From positions 28,730 to 92,729 of the forward strand of contig JAQGJU010000068.1 in NCBI GenBank assembly GCA_028290465.1: a stretch of 64,000 bases of DNA, given 5' to 3'. Source of the DNA: Xanthobacteraceae bacterium (GTDB taxonomy: Bacteria; Pseudomonadota; Alphaproteobacteria; Rhizobiales; Xanthobacteraceae). The notes beneath the pieces were generated by a model. That model did no database searches, was not told the origin of the DNA, and saw only the letters and a list, made by a program, of their open reading frames with translations. A program made the position numbers and the translations under genes. Positions 16,606 through 25,370 of the stretch are shown piece by piece; the first letter of the stretch is position 1, and each line of letters opens with the position of its first letter.

Positions 16606-17397
16606 ATGCGGAACTCCGGCCTCAACGAAGCCATTAGTGCTGCCGGCGGCATCAGCGGGCTTGCTCGACAATTGGGCATTTCTCAGCCATCGGTATCTAA
16701 CTGGACCTGGGTTCCCGCCGACCGTGTTGTCCCTGTCGTGGCGTTGACCGGTGTGCGGCGGGCCGTGTTGCGACCTGACCTGTATGGCGAAGGGACGGAT
16801 GCCGCCGTGGAACCGTCTGCCGAAATCGACGAGATCGAAGCCGCGCGCGCGCAGCAATACGCGTTGTTGGCTGCGTTGCTGGTCCGGGCGCCGGATGCCG
16901 CGATGCTGGAAAAATTGTCGGGCCTGCGTGGCGATGCAAGTCCTCTCGGTATTGCGTATGCGGCGCTCGGCGAAGCGGCCAGCCGCACCGATGTCACCAA
17001 GGTCGAGCGCGAGTATTTCAACCTGTTCATCGGGCTCGGACGCGGTGAGATTCTGCCTTACGCCTCGTACTATCTGACAGGGTTTCTGCACGAGCGGCCG
17101 TTGGCGCGGTTGCGCGAGGACCTGAACCGGCTCGGCATTGAGCGCAGCGAAGGCAATTACGAACCTGAGGATCACGCCGCGATCCTGTGCGAGATCATGG
17201 CCTCGCTGGCTGGCGGTCGTTTCCCGGCGGCGCCCGGCGCCGACCGCGAAATATTCGAGAAACACATGGCGCCGTGGATCGGGCGTTTCTTCGCCGACGT
17301 GACGCGGGCCGAAAGCGCGGAGTTTTACCGCTGCGTCGGCGCGCTTGGGCAAGCCTTTATCGAGATCGAGACTGAAGCATTTGCACTGCCGTCGTGA
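16606..17397 (+). CDS. TorD/DmsD-type chaperone with N-terminal HTH domain
   Basis: A 263-residue fusion. Residues 1-60 look like a Cro/YdaS-type helix-turn-helix: the segment ISGLARQLGISQPSVSNW gives the two helices, and VPADRVVPVVALTGVRR is typical of the third part. Residues about 75-255 are an all-helical TorD-like chaperone, with REYFNLFIGLGRGEILPYAS matching the signature around the EFxxLF and PYES elements of the family. TorD-type chaperones bind the Tat leader of molybdoenzymes and guard cofactor insertion. The client is probably FdhA, 288 bases downstream. The HTH could make it a DNA-binding sensor of apo-enzyme, which is speculation. Confidence 0.82.
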   Translation: MRNSGLNEAISAAGGISGLARQLGISQPSVSNWTWVPADRVVPVVALTGVRRAVLRPDLYGEGTDAAVEPSAEIDEIEAARAQQYALLAALLVRAPDAAMLEKLSGLRGDASPLGIAYAALGEAASRTDVTKVEREYFNLFIGLGRGEILPYASYYLTGFLHERPLARLREDLNRLGIERSEGNYEPEDHAAILCEIMASLAGGRFPAAPGADREIFEKHMAPWIGRFFADVTRAESAEFYRCVGALGQAFIEIETEAFALPS

Positions 17398-17468
17398 CGA
17401 AAGCGCCGTATCGCGGCGCGCGTCAACGATAGGAATAACAAGAACGAAACTACCACGGAGGAACGGCG

Positions 17469-17672
17469 ATGAAGCAGCCAGACAAATCCAAAGTCGGTCG
17501 TCGCGACTTCCTGCGAGCGCTAGGCGCCGGCGCCGGTGTGGCGGCGACGGCCGTCGTGCCGCTCGCCACCGAAGCGGCCGCCGTCGAATCCGATACCGAC
17601 AAGAAGAAGGCGCGTTATCAGGAAACTGAGCACGTGAAGACCTTCTACCGGGTCAACCGTTATCCAGGCTGA
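17469..17672 (+). CDS. Formate dehydrogenase region Tat-leader peptide
   Basis: A 67-residue protein with a twin-arginine leader (GRRDFLRALGAGAG) followed by AVVPLATEAAA. The mature part is only about 30 residues, ending EHVKTFYRVNRYPG. This matches the small Tat-target protein family seen just upstream of formate dehydrogenase alpha genes. It has a good ribosome site (GGAGG at 17457-17461). FdhA starts 13 bases later. A role as a small subunit or electron-transfer accessory has been assumed in the family; none is proven here. Confidence 0.88.
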   Translation: MKQPDKSKVGRRDFLRALGAGAGVAATAVVPLATEAAAVESDTDKKKARYQETEHVKTFYRVNRYPG

Positions 17673-17684
17673 GGGAGAGACGCC

Positions 17685-20606
17685 GTGCTGATCAAGAGAG
17701 CAGACCGTCAGGCGCGTCGTGGCAATCTCACCGCCGCGCTCGGCCATTCGTCCGGCGGCCTCGACCGCCGCGCCTTCCTGCGCCGTTCCGGCCTCGCGGC
17801 CGGCGGTCTCGCGGCGCTCGGTGCGCTGCCGCTCGGCAGCGTCCGCAAGGCGCAAGCCGCCGGTCCGACGGCCGGCGCGCCGATCACCATCCGCAAGAAT
17901 ATCTGCACGCATTGCTCGGTCGGCTGCACCGTGATGGCCGAAGTGCAAAACGGCGTGTGGATCGGTCAGGAGCCCGGCTGGGATTCGCCGATCAACCGCG
18001 GCTCGCATTGCGCCAAGGGCGCCGCGACGCGCGAACTGGTGCATGGCGATCGGCGCCTGCGCTACCCGATGAAGCTGGTGAACGGGCAGTGGACCCGGCT
18101 CTCCTGGGACACCGCGCTCAACGAAATCGGCGACAAGCTGATGGAGATCCGCGAAAAGTCCGGTCCGGACTCGGTGTATTGGCTGGGCTCCGCCAAATTC
18201 ACCAATGAGGGCGCCTACCTGAACCGCAAATTCGCGGCGTTCTGGGGCACCAACAACTCCGACCATCAGGCGCGAATCTGCCATTCGACGACCGTCGCGG
18301 GCGTGGCCAATACCTGGGGCTACGGCGCGATGACCAATTCGTACAGCGACATCCGCAACGCCAAAACCATGATCATCATGGGCGGCAATCCGGCCGAGGC
18401 GCATCCGGTGTCGCTGCAGCATCTGCTCGAAGGCAAGGAGATGCAGCGCGCCAACATGATCGTGATCGATCCGCGCATGACGCGGACCGCCGCGCACGCG
18501 ACCGAATATGTCCGGCTTCGTTCCGGCACCGACATTCCGGTGGTCTATGGCATGCTCTGGCACATCTTCAAGAACGGTTGGGAAGACAAGGAATTCATCG
18601 AGCAGCGCGTCTACGGCATGGACGATATCCGCAAGGAAGTCGAAAAGTGGACGCCTGAAGAAGTGGAGCGCGTGTCCGGCGTACCGGGCGCGCAGCTCGA
18701 GCGCGTCGCCAAGATGTTCGCGACCGAAAAGCCCGCGACGCTGATCTGGTGCATGGGCGCGACCCAGCACACCGTCGGTACCGCCAACGTGCGTGCGCTG
18801 TGTATCGCCCTGCTGGCGACCGGCAATGTCGGCAAGTCCGGCGCCGGCGCCAACATCTTCCGCGGCCACACCAACGTGCAGGGCGCGACCGATCTCGGCC
18901 TCGATGTAGTGACGCTGCCGCTGTATTACGGCTTGGCCGAAGGCGCCTGGCGGCACTGGGGCCGGGTCTGGGAAGTCGAGTATGATTGGATGCAGTCCCG
19001 GTTCGCGTCCAAGCAGATCATGGAGACGCCTGGCATTCCGTCGACCCGCTGGTTCGACGCCGTGACGCTGCCAAAGGATCAGGTCACGCAGAGCGACAAT
19101 CTGAAGGCCATGTTCATCATGGGCCATGGCGGCAATACCGTAACCCGGATGCCGAAGGCGGCCGAAGGCATGGAGAAGCTCGACCTGCTGGTCGTGGCCG
19201 ATCCGCATCCGACCACCTGGGCGCATCTGTCGGAGCGCAAGAACGGTACTTACTTGCTGCCGATCGCCACCAGCTACGAGACCGCCGGCTCGCGCACCGC
19301 GTCGAACCGCGCGATCCAATGGGGCGAGCAGATCGTCAAGCCGATCTTCGAATCCAAGGACGACAACGAGGTCATGTATCTCCTGGCCAAAAAGCTGGGA
19401 TTTGCCGACCGCATGTTCAAGAACATCAAGGTCGAGAACAACCTTCCGGTGGTCGAAGACATCCTGCGCGAGATCAATCGCGGCGGCTGGTCCACGGGCT
19501 ATTGCGGCCAGTCGCCCGAGCGTCTGAAGACGCACATGGCGAACCAGAAGGACTTCGACATGCTGACGCAGAAGGCCACGACCGGCCCTGCGAAAGGTGA
19601 CTATTACGGCCTGCCGTGGCCGTGCTGGGGCACGCCGGAGTTCAAGCATCCGGGCACGCCGCTGCTCTACAATACCAACCTCTCGGTCATGGAAGGCGGC
19701 GGCACGTTCCGGCCCCGCTTCGGCGTCGAGCGCGAGGAAACGCTGGCGGACGGCAGCAAGCGCAAGGTGAGCCTGCTTGGCAACGGCTACTACTCCAAGG
19801 ACTCCGAGATCAAGGACGGCTATCCCGAGTTCACGCTCGGCATTCTGAAAAAGCTCGGCTGGGATAAGGATCTGACCGAGGCCGAACTGGCGACCATCCA
19901 GAAGGTCAACCCGACCACCCCGGACGCGGTGTCCTGGGCGCTCGATCTGTCGGGCGGCATCCAGCGGGTCGCGATCACGCATGGCTGCGTGCCCTATGGT
20001 AATGGCAGGGCGCGCGCCAATGCGTTCGGTCTGCCGGACGCGATCCCGGTACACCGCGAGCCGATCTACACGCCGCGGCCGGATCTCGTGGCGAAATATC
20101 CGACGCTGCCGGACGCCCGCCAGTTCCGCGTGCCGAATATCGGCTTCACGGTGCAGAAGGCGGCGGTCGACAAGGGCGTTGCCAAGCAGTTCCCGCTGAT
20201 CCTGTCGTCCGGCCGGTTGGTCGAATACGAAGGCGGCGGCGAGGAGACGCGTTCCAACAAGTGGCTCGCTGAACTTCAGCAGGACATGTTCATCAAGATC
20301 AATCCGTCGGACGCGGCCGAGCGCGGCATCAAGGATGGCGGCTGGGTCTGGGTCACCGGTGCCGAGCATAATTCCAAGGCCCGCATGAAGGCGCTCGTCA
20401 CCGAACGCGTCGGCAAGGGCGTCACCTGGGCTCCGTTCCACTTTGGTGGCTGGTTCCAGGGCGAGGACCAGCGCGCCAAGTATCCGAAGGGCGCCGACCC
20501 GGTGGTGCTCGGCGAAAGCGTCAACGTGCTGACCACCTACGGTTTCGACCCGGTGACCGGCATGCAAGAACCAAAAGCCACGCTCTGTCAGGTCAGAGCG
20601 GCGTAA
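17685..20606 (+). CDS. fdhA: Formate dehydrogenase alpha (catalytic) subunit
   Basis: A 973-residue molybdopterin (or tungstopterin) oxidoreductase of the FdnG/Fdh3 type, exported by Tat. It starts with GTG at 17685 behind GGGAGAG, and the leader has RRAFLRRSG. The 4Fe-4S cluster ligands are Cys74, Cys77, Cys81 and Cys109 (CTHCSVGC, then SHCAKG). The active-site residue is Cys199 in ARICHSTTVAG, where E. coli FdnG has selenocysteine, so no in-frame TGA is read through. The C-terminal cofactor-binding domain carries LSSGRLVEYEGGG. It oxidises formate to CO2 in the periplasm and passes electrons to FdhB and FdhC. It sits between the Tat-leader gene and fdhB. Confidence 0.97.
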   Translation: MLIKRADRQARRGNLTAALGHSSGGLDRRAFLRRSGLAAGGLAALGALPLGSVRKAQAAGPTAGAPITIRKNICTHCSVGCTVMAEVQNGVWIGQEPGWDSPINRGSHCAKGAATRELVHGDRRLRYPMKLVNGQWTRLSWDTALNEIGDKLMEIREKSGPDSVYWLGSAKFTNEGAYLNRKFAAFWGTNNSDHQARICHSTTVAGVANTWGYGAMTNSYSDIRNAKTMIIMGGNPAEAHPVSLQHLLEGKEMQRANMIVIDPRMTRTAAHATEYVRLRSGTDIPVVYGMLWHIFKNGWEDKEFIEQRVYGMDDIRKEVEKWTPEEVERVSGVPGAQLERVAKMFATEKPATLIWCMGATQHTVGTANVRALCIALLATGNVGKSGAGANIFRGHTNVQGATDLGLDVVTLPLYYGLAEGAWRHWGRVWEVEYDWMQSRFASKQIMETPGIPSTRWFDAVTLPKDQVTQSDNLKAMFIMGHGGNTVTRMPKAAEGMEKLDLLVVADPHPTTWAHLSERKNGTYLLPIATSYETAGSRTASNRAIQWGEQIVKPIFESKDDNEVMYLLAKKLGFADRMFKNIKVENNLPVVEDILREINRGGWSTGYCGQSPERLKTHMANQKDFDMLTQKATTGPAKGDYYGLPWPCWGTPEFKHPGTPLLYNTNLSVMEGGGTFRPRFGVEREETLADGSKRKVSLLGNGYYSKDSEIKDGYPEFTLGILKKLGWDKDLTEAELATIQKVNPTTPDAVSWALDLSGGIQRVAITHGCVPYGNGRARANAFGLPDAIPVHREPIYTPRPDLVAKYPTLPDARQFRVPNIGFTVQKAAVDKGVAKQFPLILSSGRLVEYEGGGEETRSNKWLAELQQDMFIKINPSDAAERGIKDGGWVWVTGAEHNSKARMKALVTERVGKGVTWAPFHFGGWFQGEDQRAKYPKGADPVVLGESVNVLTTYGFDPVTGMQEPKATLCQVRAA

Positions 20607-20618
20607 GGGAGATCGGCC

Positions 20619-21215
20619 ATGGCACGGATGAAATTCCTCTGCGACGCCGATCGTTGCATCGAATGCAACGCTTGCGTCACCGCCTGCAAGAACGAGAACG
20701 AAGTGCCGTGGGGCATCAACCGCCGGCGCGTCGTCACGCTCAATGATGGCAAGCCGGGCGAGCGCTCGATCTCGATGGCCTGCATGCATTGCACCGACGC
20801 GCCCTGCGCGGCGGTGTGCCCGACCAACGTGTTCTACACCACCGCCGACGGCGTGGTGCTGCACTCGAAGGATCTGTGCATCGGCTGCGGCTATTGCTTC
20901 TACGCCTGCCCGTTCGGCGCGCCGCAATATCCGCGCGTCGGCAATTTCGGCTCGCGCGGCAAGATGGACAAATGCACCTTCTGCGCCGGCGGCCCGGAAG
21001 CCGACGGCAGCAAGGAAGAGTACGAGAAATACGGCGCCAACCGGCTGGCCGAAGGCAAGCTGCCGCTCTGTGCTGAGATGTGCTCGACCAAGTCGTTGCT
21101 TGCGGGCGACGGCGATATCATCGCGCAGATCTACAAGGAGCGCGTCACGCGGCGCGGCTACGGGTCTGGGGCCTGGGGCTGGAAGACCGCGTATCGCGAA
21201 GGCATCTCGACGTAA
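20619..21215 (+). CDS. fdhB: Formate dehydrogenase beta (iron-sulfur) subunit
   Basis: A 198-residue ferredoxin subunit with four clusters implied by CIECNACVTACKNE, CMHCTDAPCAAVCPT, CIGCGYCFYACPFG and a CTFC...C set near the end (CTFCAGG with a later CAEMCSTKS). It carries electrons from FdhA to the cytochrome b subunit. It lacks the long C-terminal membrane helix of FdnH, in line with the shorter Fdh3-type beta subunits. It begins 13 bases after fdhA, and fdhC follows after 79 bases. Confidence 0.95.
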   Translation: MARMKFLCDADRCIECNACVTACKNENEVPWGINRRRVVTLNDGKPGERSISMACMHCTDAPCAAVCPTNVFYTTADGVVLHSKDLCIGCGYCFYACPFGAPQYPRVGNFGSRGKMDKCTFCAGGPEADGSKEEYEKYGANRLAEGKLPLCAEMCSTKSLLAGDGDIIAQIYKERVTRRGYGSGAWGWKTAYREGIST

Positions 21216-21294
21216 CAAAAACGACACGCTGACGGGGGGCCATGGGTGTTGACTACGACATCAATGGGTCGGGCGGGAATAACGGGAGAGCAGT

Positions 21295-22308
21295 ATGGGC
21301 CTTCTTCTTGCGCGCATCCGCGCTGCGGTCGTCGCCGTTGGGATATTGATGATCGCGGGCTTTGCGGCCCCGGCCTTCGCCCAGCAGCCGAATGCGGTCA
21401 ATCCGAACGCCAGCGTTCCAAGTGAGGCTCAGCTATTCCAGAAGCTCAACAAGCTGGAAGGCCGTTGCTCGATCCCGGACGCCAAGGCCTGCACGCTGGA
21501 GCAACCGGCGGGCCGCGACTGGCGCAGCTTCCATCAGGTAACGCTGCCCTGGATCGGCGCCATCGCCATTCTGGGCATGCTGCTGGTGCTGGTGCTGTTC
21601 TATCTGCTCCGCGGTATGGTCAAGCTGGAGAGCGGCCGTTCCGGACGCACCGTCGTGCGCTTCAATGCATTCGAGCGCTTCGTGCATTGGATGACGGCGG
21701 TATGCTTCCTCATCCTGGCGATCTCGGGGCTCAACATCACCTTCGGAAGGTCGGTGCTGCTGCCGTTGCTCGGGCCGGACACATTCACGGCCTGGTCGCA
21801 ATGGGCGAAGTACGCCCATAACTATCTCAGCTTTCCGTTCACCATCGGCGTGGTGCTGATCTGCTTGATGTGGATCGCCGGCAACATCCCGAACCGCGTC
21901 GATGTCGAATGGCTCAAGCGAGGTGGCGGCATGGTCGGCCACGACCATCCGCCGGCCTATCGCTTCAATGCCGGCCAGAAGATGATCTACTGGATCGTCG
22001 TGCTGGGCGGCGGCGCCGCGGCGATCACCGGCTATCTGCTGATGTTCCCGTTCTACACCACCGACGTCACCGGAATGCAGCTTGCGCAGGTGGTGCACGG
22101 CACCGTCGGCGTGCTGTTCTTCGCCGCCATGCTGGCCCACATCTATATCGGCACCGTGGGCATGGAAGGCGCCTTCGAGGCAATGGGGAGCGGCGAGGTC
22201 GACGTGAACTGGGCCAGGGAACACCATCGGCTGTGGCTGGAGGAGGAACTGGCCCGCACCGGCCCGAACGAGAGCCAGACCCAGCCGCGCGCCACGCCGG
22301 CCGAATAG
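21295..22308 (+). CDS. fdhC: Formate dehydrogenase gamma subunit, cytochrome b556 type
   Basis: A 337-residue integral membrane protein. It has an N-terminal signal or anchor segment (residues about 10-30), an extra periplasmic loop containing two Cys (GRCSIPDAKACTLE), then five hydrophobic helices, four of them the cytochrome b core. Candidate haem ligands are the His residues in RFVHWMTA, the His of KYAHNYLS and those in VVHGTVG and LAHIYIG. It receives electrons from FdhB and reduces quinone. A strong hairpin with a short T tract follows the stop (22336-22364), so the fdh transcript probably ends here. Confidence 0.95.
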   Translation: MGLLLARIRAAVVAVGILMIAGFAAPAFAQQPNAVNPNASVPSEAQLFQKLNKLEGRCSIPDAKACTLEQPAGRDWRSFHQVTLPWIGAIAILGMLLVLVLFYLLRGMVKLESGRSGRTVVRFNAFERFVHWMTAVCFLILAISGLNITFGRSVLLPLLGPDTFTAWSQWAKYAHNYLSFPFTIGVVLICLMWIAGNIPNRVDVEWLKRGGGMVGHDHPPAYRFNAGQKMIYWIVVLGGGAAAITGYLLMFPFYTTDVTGMQLAQVVHGTVGVLFFAAMLAHIYIGTVGMEGAFEAMGSGEVDVNWAREHHRLWLEEELARTGPNESQTQPRATPAE

Positions 22309-22335
22309 AAGCCATTTTCTTTAGTTGAAGCCTGA

Positions 22336-22364
22336 GCGCCCGGCGGTTTTGGCCGGGCGTTTCG
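22336..22364 (+). terminator. Terminator of the formate dehydrogenase operon
   Basis: CGCCCGGC (22337-22344) pairs perfectly with GCCGGGCG (22352-22359) across a seven-base T-rich loop. It is followed by TTTCG and lies 28 bases past the fdhC stop. Confidence 0.75.
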
Positions 22365-22426
22365 CTATGTGGCCTGTTGCAACCGACGGGGTGACGACGC
22401 GCGCGTGAACGCCTATCTTGCCGGCC

Positions 22427-22966
22427 ATGCGAATGATCGGATTGGCGGGCTGGAGCGGCGCGGGCAAGACCACATTGCTGGTCAAGGTGATTCCGGTCCT
22501 GGTCGGACGGGGGCTGCGGGTCTCGACGCTCAAGCATGCCCACCATGCGTTCGACGTCGACCAGCCCGGCAAGGACTCCTATGAGCACCGCCTGGCCGGC
22601 GCCAGCGAAGTGCTGATCGGCTCGGCCGGACGCTGGGCGCTGATGCACGAACTGCGCGACGAGCCCGAACCGGCCCTGCCGGAATTACTGACACGGCTGT
22701 CGCCGGTCGATCTGGTGATCGTCGAGGGTTATAAGCGCGATCGCCATCCGAAGCTCGAAGTGCACCGCGCCGCCGTGGGCAAGCCGCTGCTGCACCCGGA
22801 CGATCCGGCCATCGTCGCGGTCGCGGCCGATGGCGCGCTGCCGCAAGCTCGCGTTCCGGTGGTGAGCCTCGACGATATCGACGCGGTGGTCGACATCCTG
22901 CTGGCGCATGCCGTGCCGCTCGAGCAAGCCTTCGCGACGCCTACCATCGCGACGCGAGTGTCCTGA
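22427..22966 (+). CDS. mobB: Molybdopterin-guanine dinucleotide biosynthesis protein B
   Basis: A 179-residue GTPase-like protein starting at ATG 22427 (ATG 22433 is also possible; the frame's TTG at 22418 is less likely). The P-loop GWSGAGKTTLL lies near the N-terminus. The family's STLKHAHH motif, DSYEHRLAGA segment and DLVIVEGYKR motif all follow. MobB assists MobA in attaching GMP to the molybdenum cofactor. Its stop and the start of moeA share TGATG (22964-22968), so the two are translationally coupled. Confidence 0.93.
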   Translation: MRMIGLAGWSGAGKTTLLVKVIPVLVGRGLRVSTLKHAHHAFDVDQPGKDSYEHRLAGASEVLIGSAGRWALMHELRDEPEPALPELLTRLSPVDLVIVEGYKRDRHPKLEVHRAAVGKPLLHPDDPAIVAVAADGALPQARVPVVSLDDIDAVVDILLAHAVPLEQAFATPTIATRVS

Positions 22967-24240
22967 TGGCGCAGCTTACCGACGACTGCTTTGCGTTTTC
23001 CGGCCCGCTGCTGCCGATTGCCGAGGCCGAGCGGCTGATTGCCGAACGCGTGACGCCGGTGGCCGAAGGCGAAGGCGTAGCGCTGCGCGACGCCGCGCAG
23101 CGCGTGCTGGCGGCCGATATCGTCGCGCCGCTTAGTCTGCCGCCGTTCGACAATTCGGCGGTCGACGGCTACGCGGTGCGCCACGCCGATCTGGCTGCCG
23201 GAAGCGATACGCGGCTCGCGGTGGTCGATCGTCTGACCGCCGGCCGCGCGGCGGCGCGCGCGGTCGCGCAGGGCGAAGCGATTCGCATCTTTACCGGCGC
23301 GCCGATGCCGCAAGGCGCCAACACCGTATTCATGCAGGAAGACGTCCAGGTCAATGGCGATGCCGTGATCGTGCCGCCGGGCCTTAAGCTCGGTGCCAAC
23401 CGGCGTCTCACCGGTGAGGATGTCCGCGCGGGCAGTGTCGTGCTGCCGGCCGGCCGGCATCTCGGCGTGTCGGACGTTGCTCTCGCGGCGGCGGTTGGGC
23501 TGACGCATGTGAATGTGCGGCGCCGGGTCCGGGTCGCGCTGTTTTCCACCGGGGACGAAATCGTTGAGCCCGGCACCGCGCGTCCGCCGGCCGCGCTGTA
23601 TGATGCCAACCGCTATCTGCTGGCCGGCATGGCGCGCCGGCTCGGAGCGGAGGTGACCGATCTCGGCATCCTGCCCGACGACGCCAATGTGTTGGCCGGC
23701 GCGATCCAGGCCGCCGCCGCGGCCCACGATCTGGTGCTGACCTCGGGCGGCGTGTCGACCGGCGAGGCCGATCATGTGCGCAACGCGGTGGAGCGCGTCG
23801 GCAGCCTGGTGTTCTGGCGCGTCGCCATCAAGCCGGGCCGGCCGGTCGCGATGGGCGTGGTGCGGGCGGCGGCGTCGGACGAGACGGCGGCGTTCGTCGG
23901 ATTGCCCGGTAATCCGGTCGCGGCCTTCGTGACCTTTGCGCGCGTGGTTCGGCCGCTGCTGATGCGGCTGGCCGGCGCGGTGCCAGCAGCTTTAATCGCA
24001 CTGCCGGTGCGGGCGTCGTTTGCCTATCGCAAGAAGCCGGGCCGGCGCGAATATGTCCGAGTCACGTTGCGCCGGCTGGCCGATGGAAGCATTGAAGCGA
24101 GCAAATTTCCGCAAGACGGCGCCGGCGTTTTGACCTCGCTGACCGAAACCGACGGCCTTGTCGAACTGCCCGAGAACATCACTGACATCGCGCCCGGCGC
24201 GGTGGTCGGGTTCTTGTCCTATGCGTCGCTGATCGGCTGA
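22966..24240 (+). CDS. moeA: Molybdopterin molybdotransferase MoeA
   Basis: A 424-residue canonical MoeA. It has PPFDNSAVDGYAVR with the conserved Asp, then LFSTGDEIVEPG, the LTSGGVSTGEADHVR active-site loop and VGLPGNPVAAFVTF. It inserts molybdate into molybdopterin-AMP. Of the three MoeA-type genes in the window this one keeps the classical motifs best. Coupled to mobB by overlapping stop and start. Its last 22 bases overlap the end of a convergent minus-strand pseudogene. Confidence 0.95.
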   Translation: MAQLTDDCFAFSGPLLPIAEAERLIAERVTPVAEGEGVALRDAAQRVLAADIVAPLSLPPFDNSAVDGYAVRHADLAAGSDTRLAVVDRLTAGRAAARAVAQGEAIRIFTGAPMPQGANTVFMQEDVQVNGDAVIVPPGLKLGANRRLTGEDVRAGSVVLPAGRHLGVSDVALAAAVGLTHVNVRRRVRVALFSTGDEIVEPGTARPPAALYDANRYLLAGMARRLGAEVTDLGILPDDANVLAGAIQAAAAAHDLVLTSGGVSTGEADHVRNAVERVGSLVFWRVAIKPGRPVAMGVVRAAASDETAAFVGLPGNPVAAFVTFARVVRPLLMRLAGAVPAALIALPVRASFAYRKKPGRREYVRVTLRRLADGSIEASKFPQDGAGVLTSLTETDGLVELPENITDIAPGAVVGFLSYASLIG

Positions 24241-25248
24241 AGATTACGCTGCCGGGCGAGCCACACCGCACGGCCGGCCAGCAGCGCCAGCGCGATGGCG
24301 AACGGAATGATGAAGTAGATCAGACGGTACAGCAGCAGCCCGGCCAGCAGTTCTGCCTTGTCGAACTGGTCGAGCGCGACCAGCATCGCGGCATCGAACA
24401 CGCCGATCGATCCCGGCGCATGGCTGATGAAGCCGAGCAGCAAGGCGCCGACGAAAATCACCGCGAAACTGGCAAATGGAATCTCCGGCTGCACCGGCAG
24501 CAGCAGATACATCGCCAGCGCGCAGCACAACAGATCCAGAAAACCGATACCGATCTGCAGCAGCGTCGAAGGCCCGTCGGGCAGGGTGATGCTCCAATTG
24601 ACGCGGCCGATGGTGCGCGGTCGTTGCCAGACCCAGGCAACATAGACCAGCAGTCCGGCCAGCGTTCCGAGCGCCATGGTGCGGTTGAACTGCGGCGACA
24701 GATGATCGAGAGTCGCGGCAATCGTCGGATCGTACGCGATGGCGAGGCCGAGCACCGCCACATTGCCGAGCCAGAACGTCAGCCCGGTAACGAAGCATAT
24801 TTTGGCGACATCGACGATCTGCAGCCCGCGCGCCGAATAGACGTGATAGCGCACCGCCGCGCAGGTGACGGCGGTGGCGCCGAGATTGTGCCCGATCGAA
24901 TACGCCGAGAAGCCGGCCAGCGCCGCGATACGGCACGTCGTTCCGCCCGACGGTGCGCAGTGCGAACAGATCATAAAACGTCAGTGTGATATAGCCGCCG
25001 ACCACGCACAGCAGGGCGAGCCATATCTCGCGCGCCGGCATGTTGCGCAGCGCGGCCATGACGGCGTTGAAATCGATGTCGCGCAGGATGCGGATCAGCA
25101 CCGTCGCCGACACCGCGACGATCGCGATGCTGATGACGATACCGAGGACACTCCAGACCGATGTGGGCCGGATGGCGCTTAACAGCCGTTGTGGCCAACC
25201 CGGCACTCGGTTCTCCTTCGAATCGCGCATTTCGGCCGGGTATTCCAT
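24219..25248 (-). pseudogene. Frameshifted LPG-synthase-like (UPF0104) membrane protein
   Basis: Two overlapping frames together encode one polytopic membrane protein of the lysylphosphatidylglycerol synthase transmembrane family. The first runs from 25248 to about 24930 (MEYPAEMRDSKEN ... ALRTVGRNDVPYR). The second runs from there to TGA at 24219 (IAALAGFSAYSIGHNLGAT ... FISHAPGSIGVFDAAML). Family members usually read VPYR directly followed by IAALAGF. Restoring this needs five bases at about 24925-24931, consistent with loss of one copy of an ATCGC tandem repeat. Helices after the break are intact. This may be a true pseudogene or a sequencing/assembly error. The family is a flippase-like or lipid-modifying membrane protein; function otherwise unknown. 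Confidence 0.72.
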
Positions 25249-25370
25249 GGCGATGCGACAGCGCGACGACAGCGATTAGGGCTAGCGCCTCGGTTGCGTC
25301 ATCGATCTGAGACATGAATCGCCTAATCGCATGGCTGTGATGAAGGGATCGGCCATCATCGGGACACTGG

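Noticed and set aside
18240..18300. Possible selenocysteine codon in fdhA
   Set aside because: The active-site codon is TGC (18279-18281), a normal Cys, and the frame has no internal TGA.
17520..21227. A 1235-codon open frame on the minus strand opposite the formate dehydrogenase genes
   Set aside because: It is antisense to fdhA and fdhB, which have full motifs. Long antisense frames are expected in GC-rich genes with strong third-position bias, and the translation is Arg/His/Ala-rich without domains.
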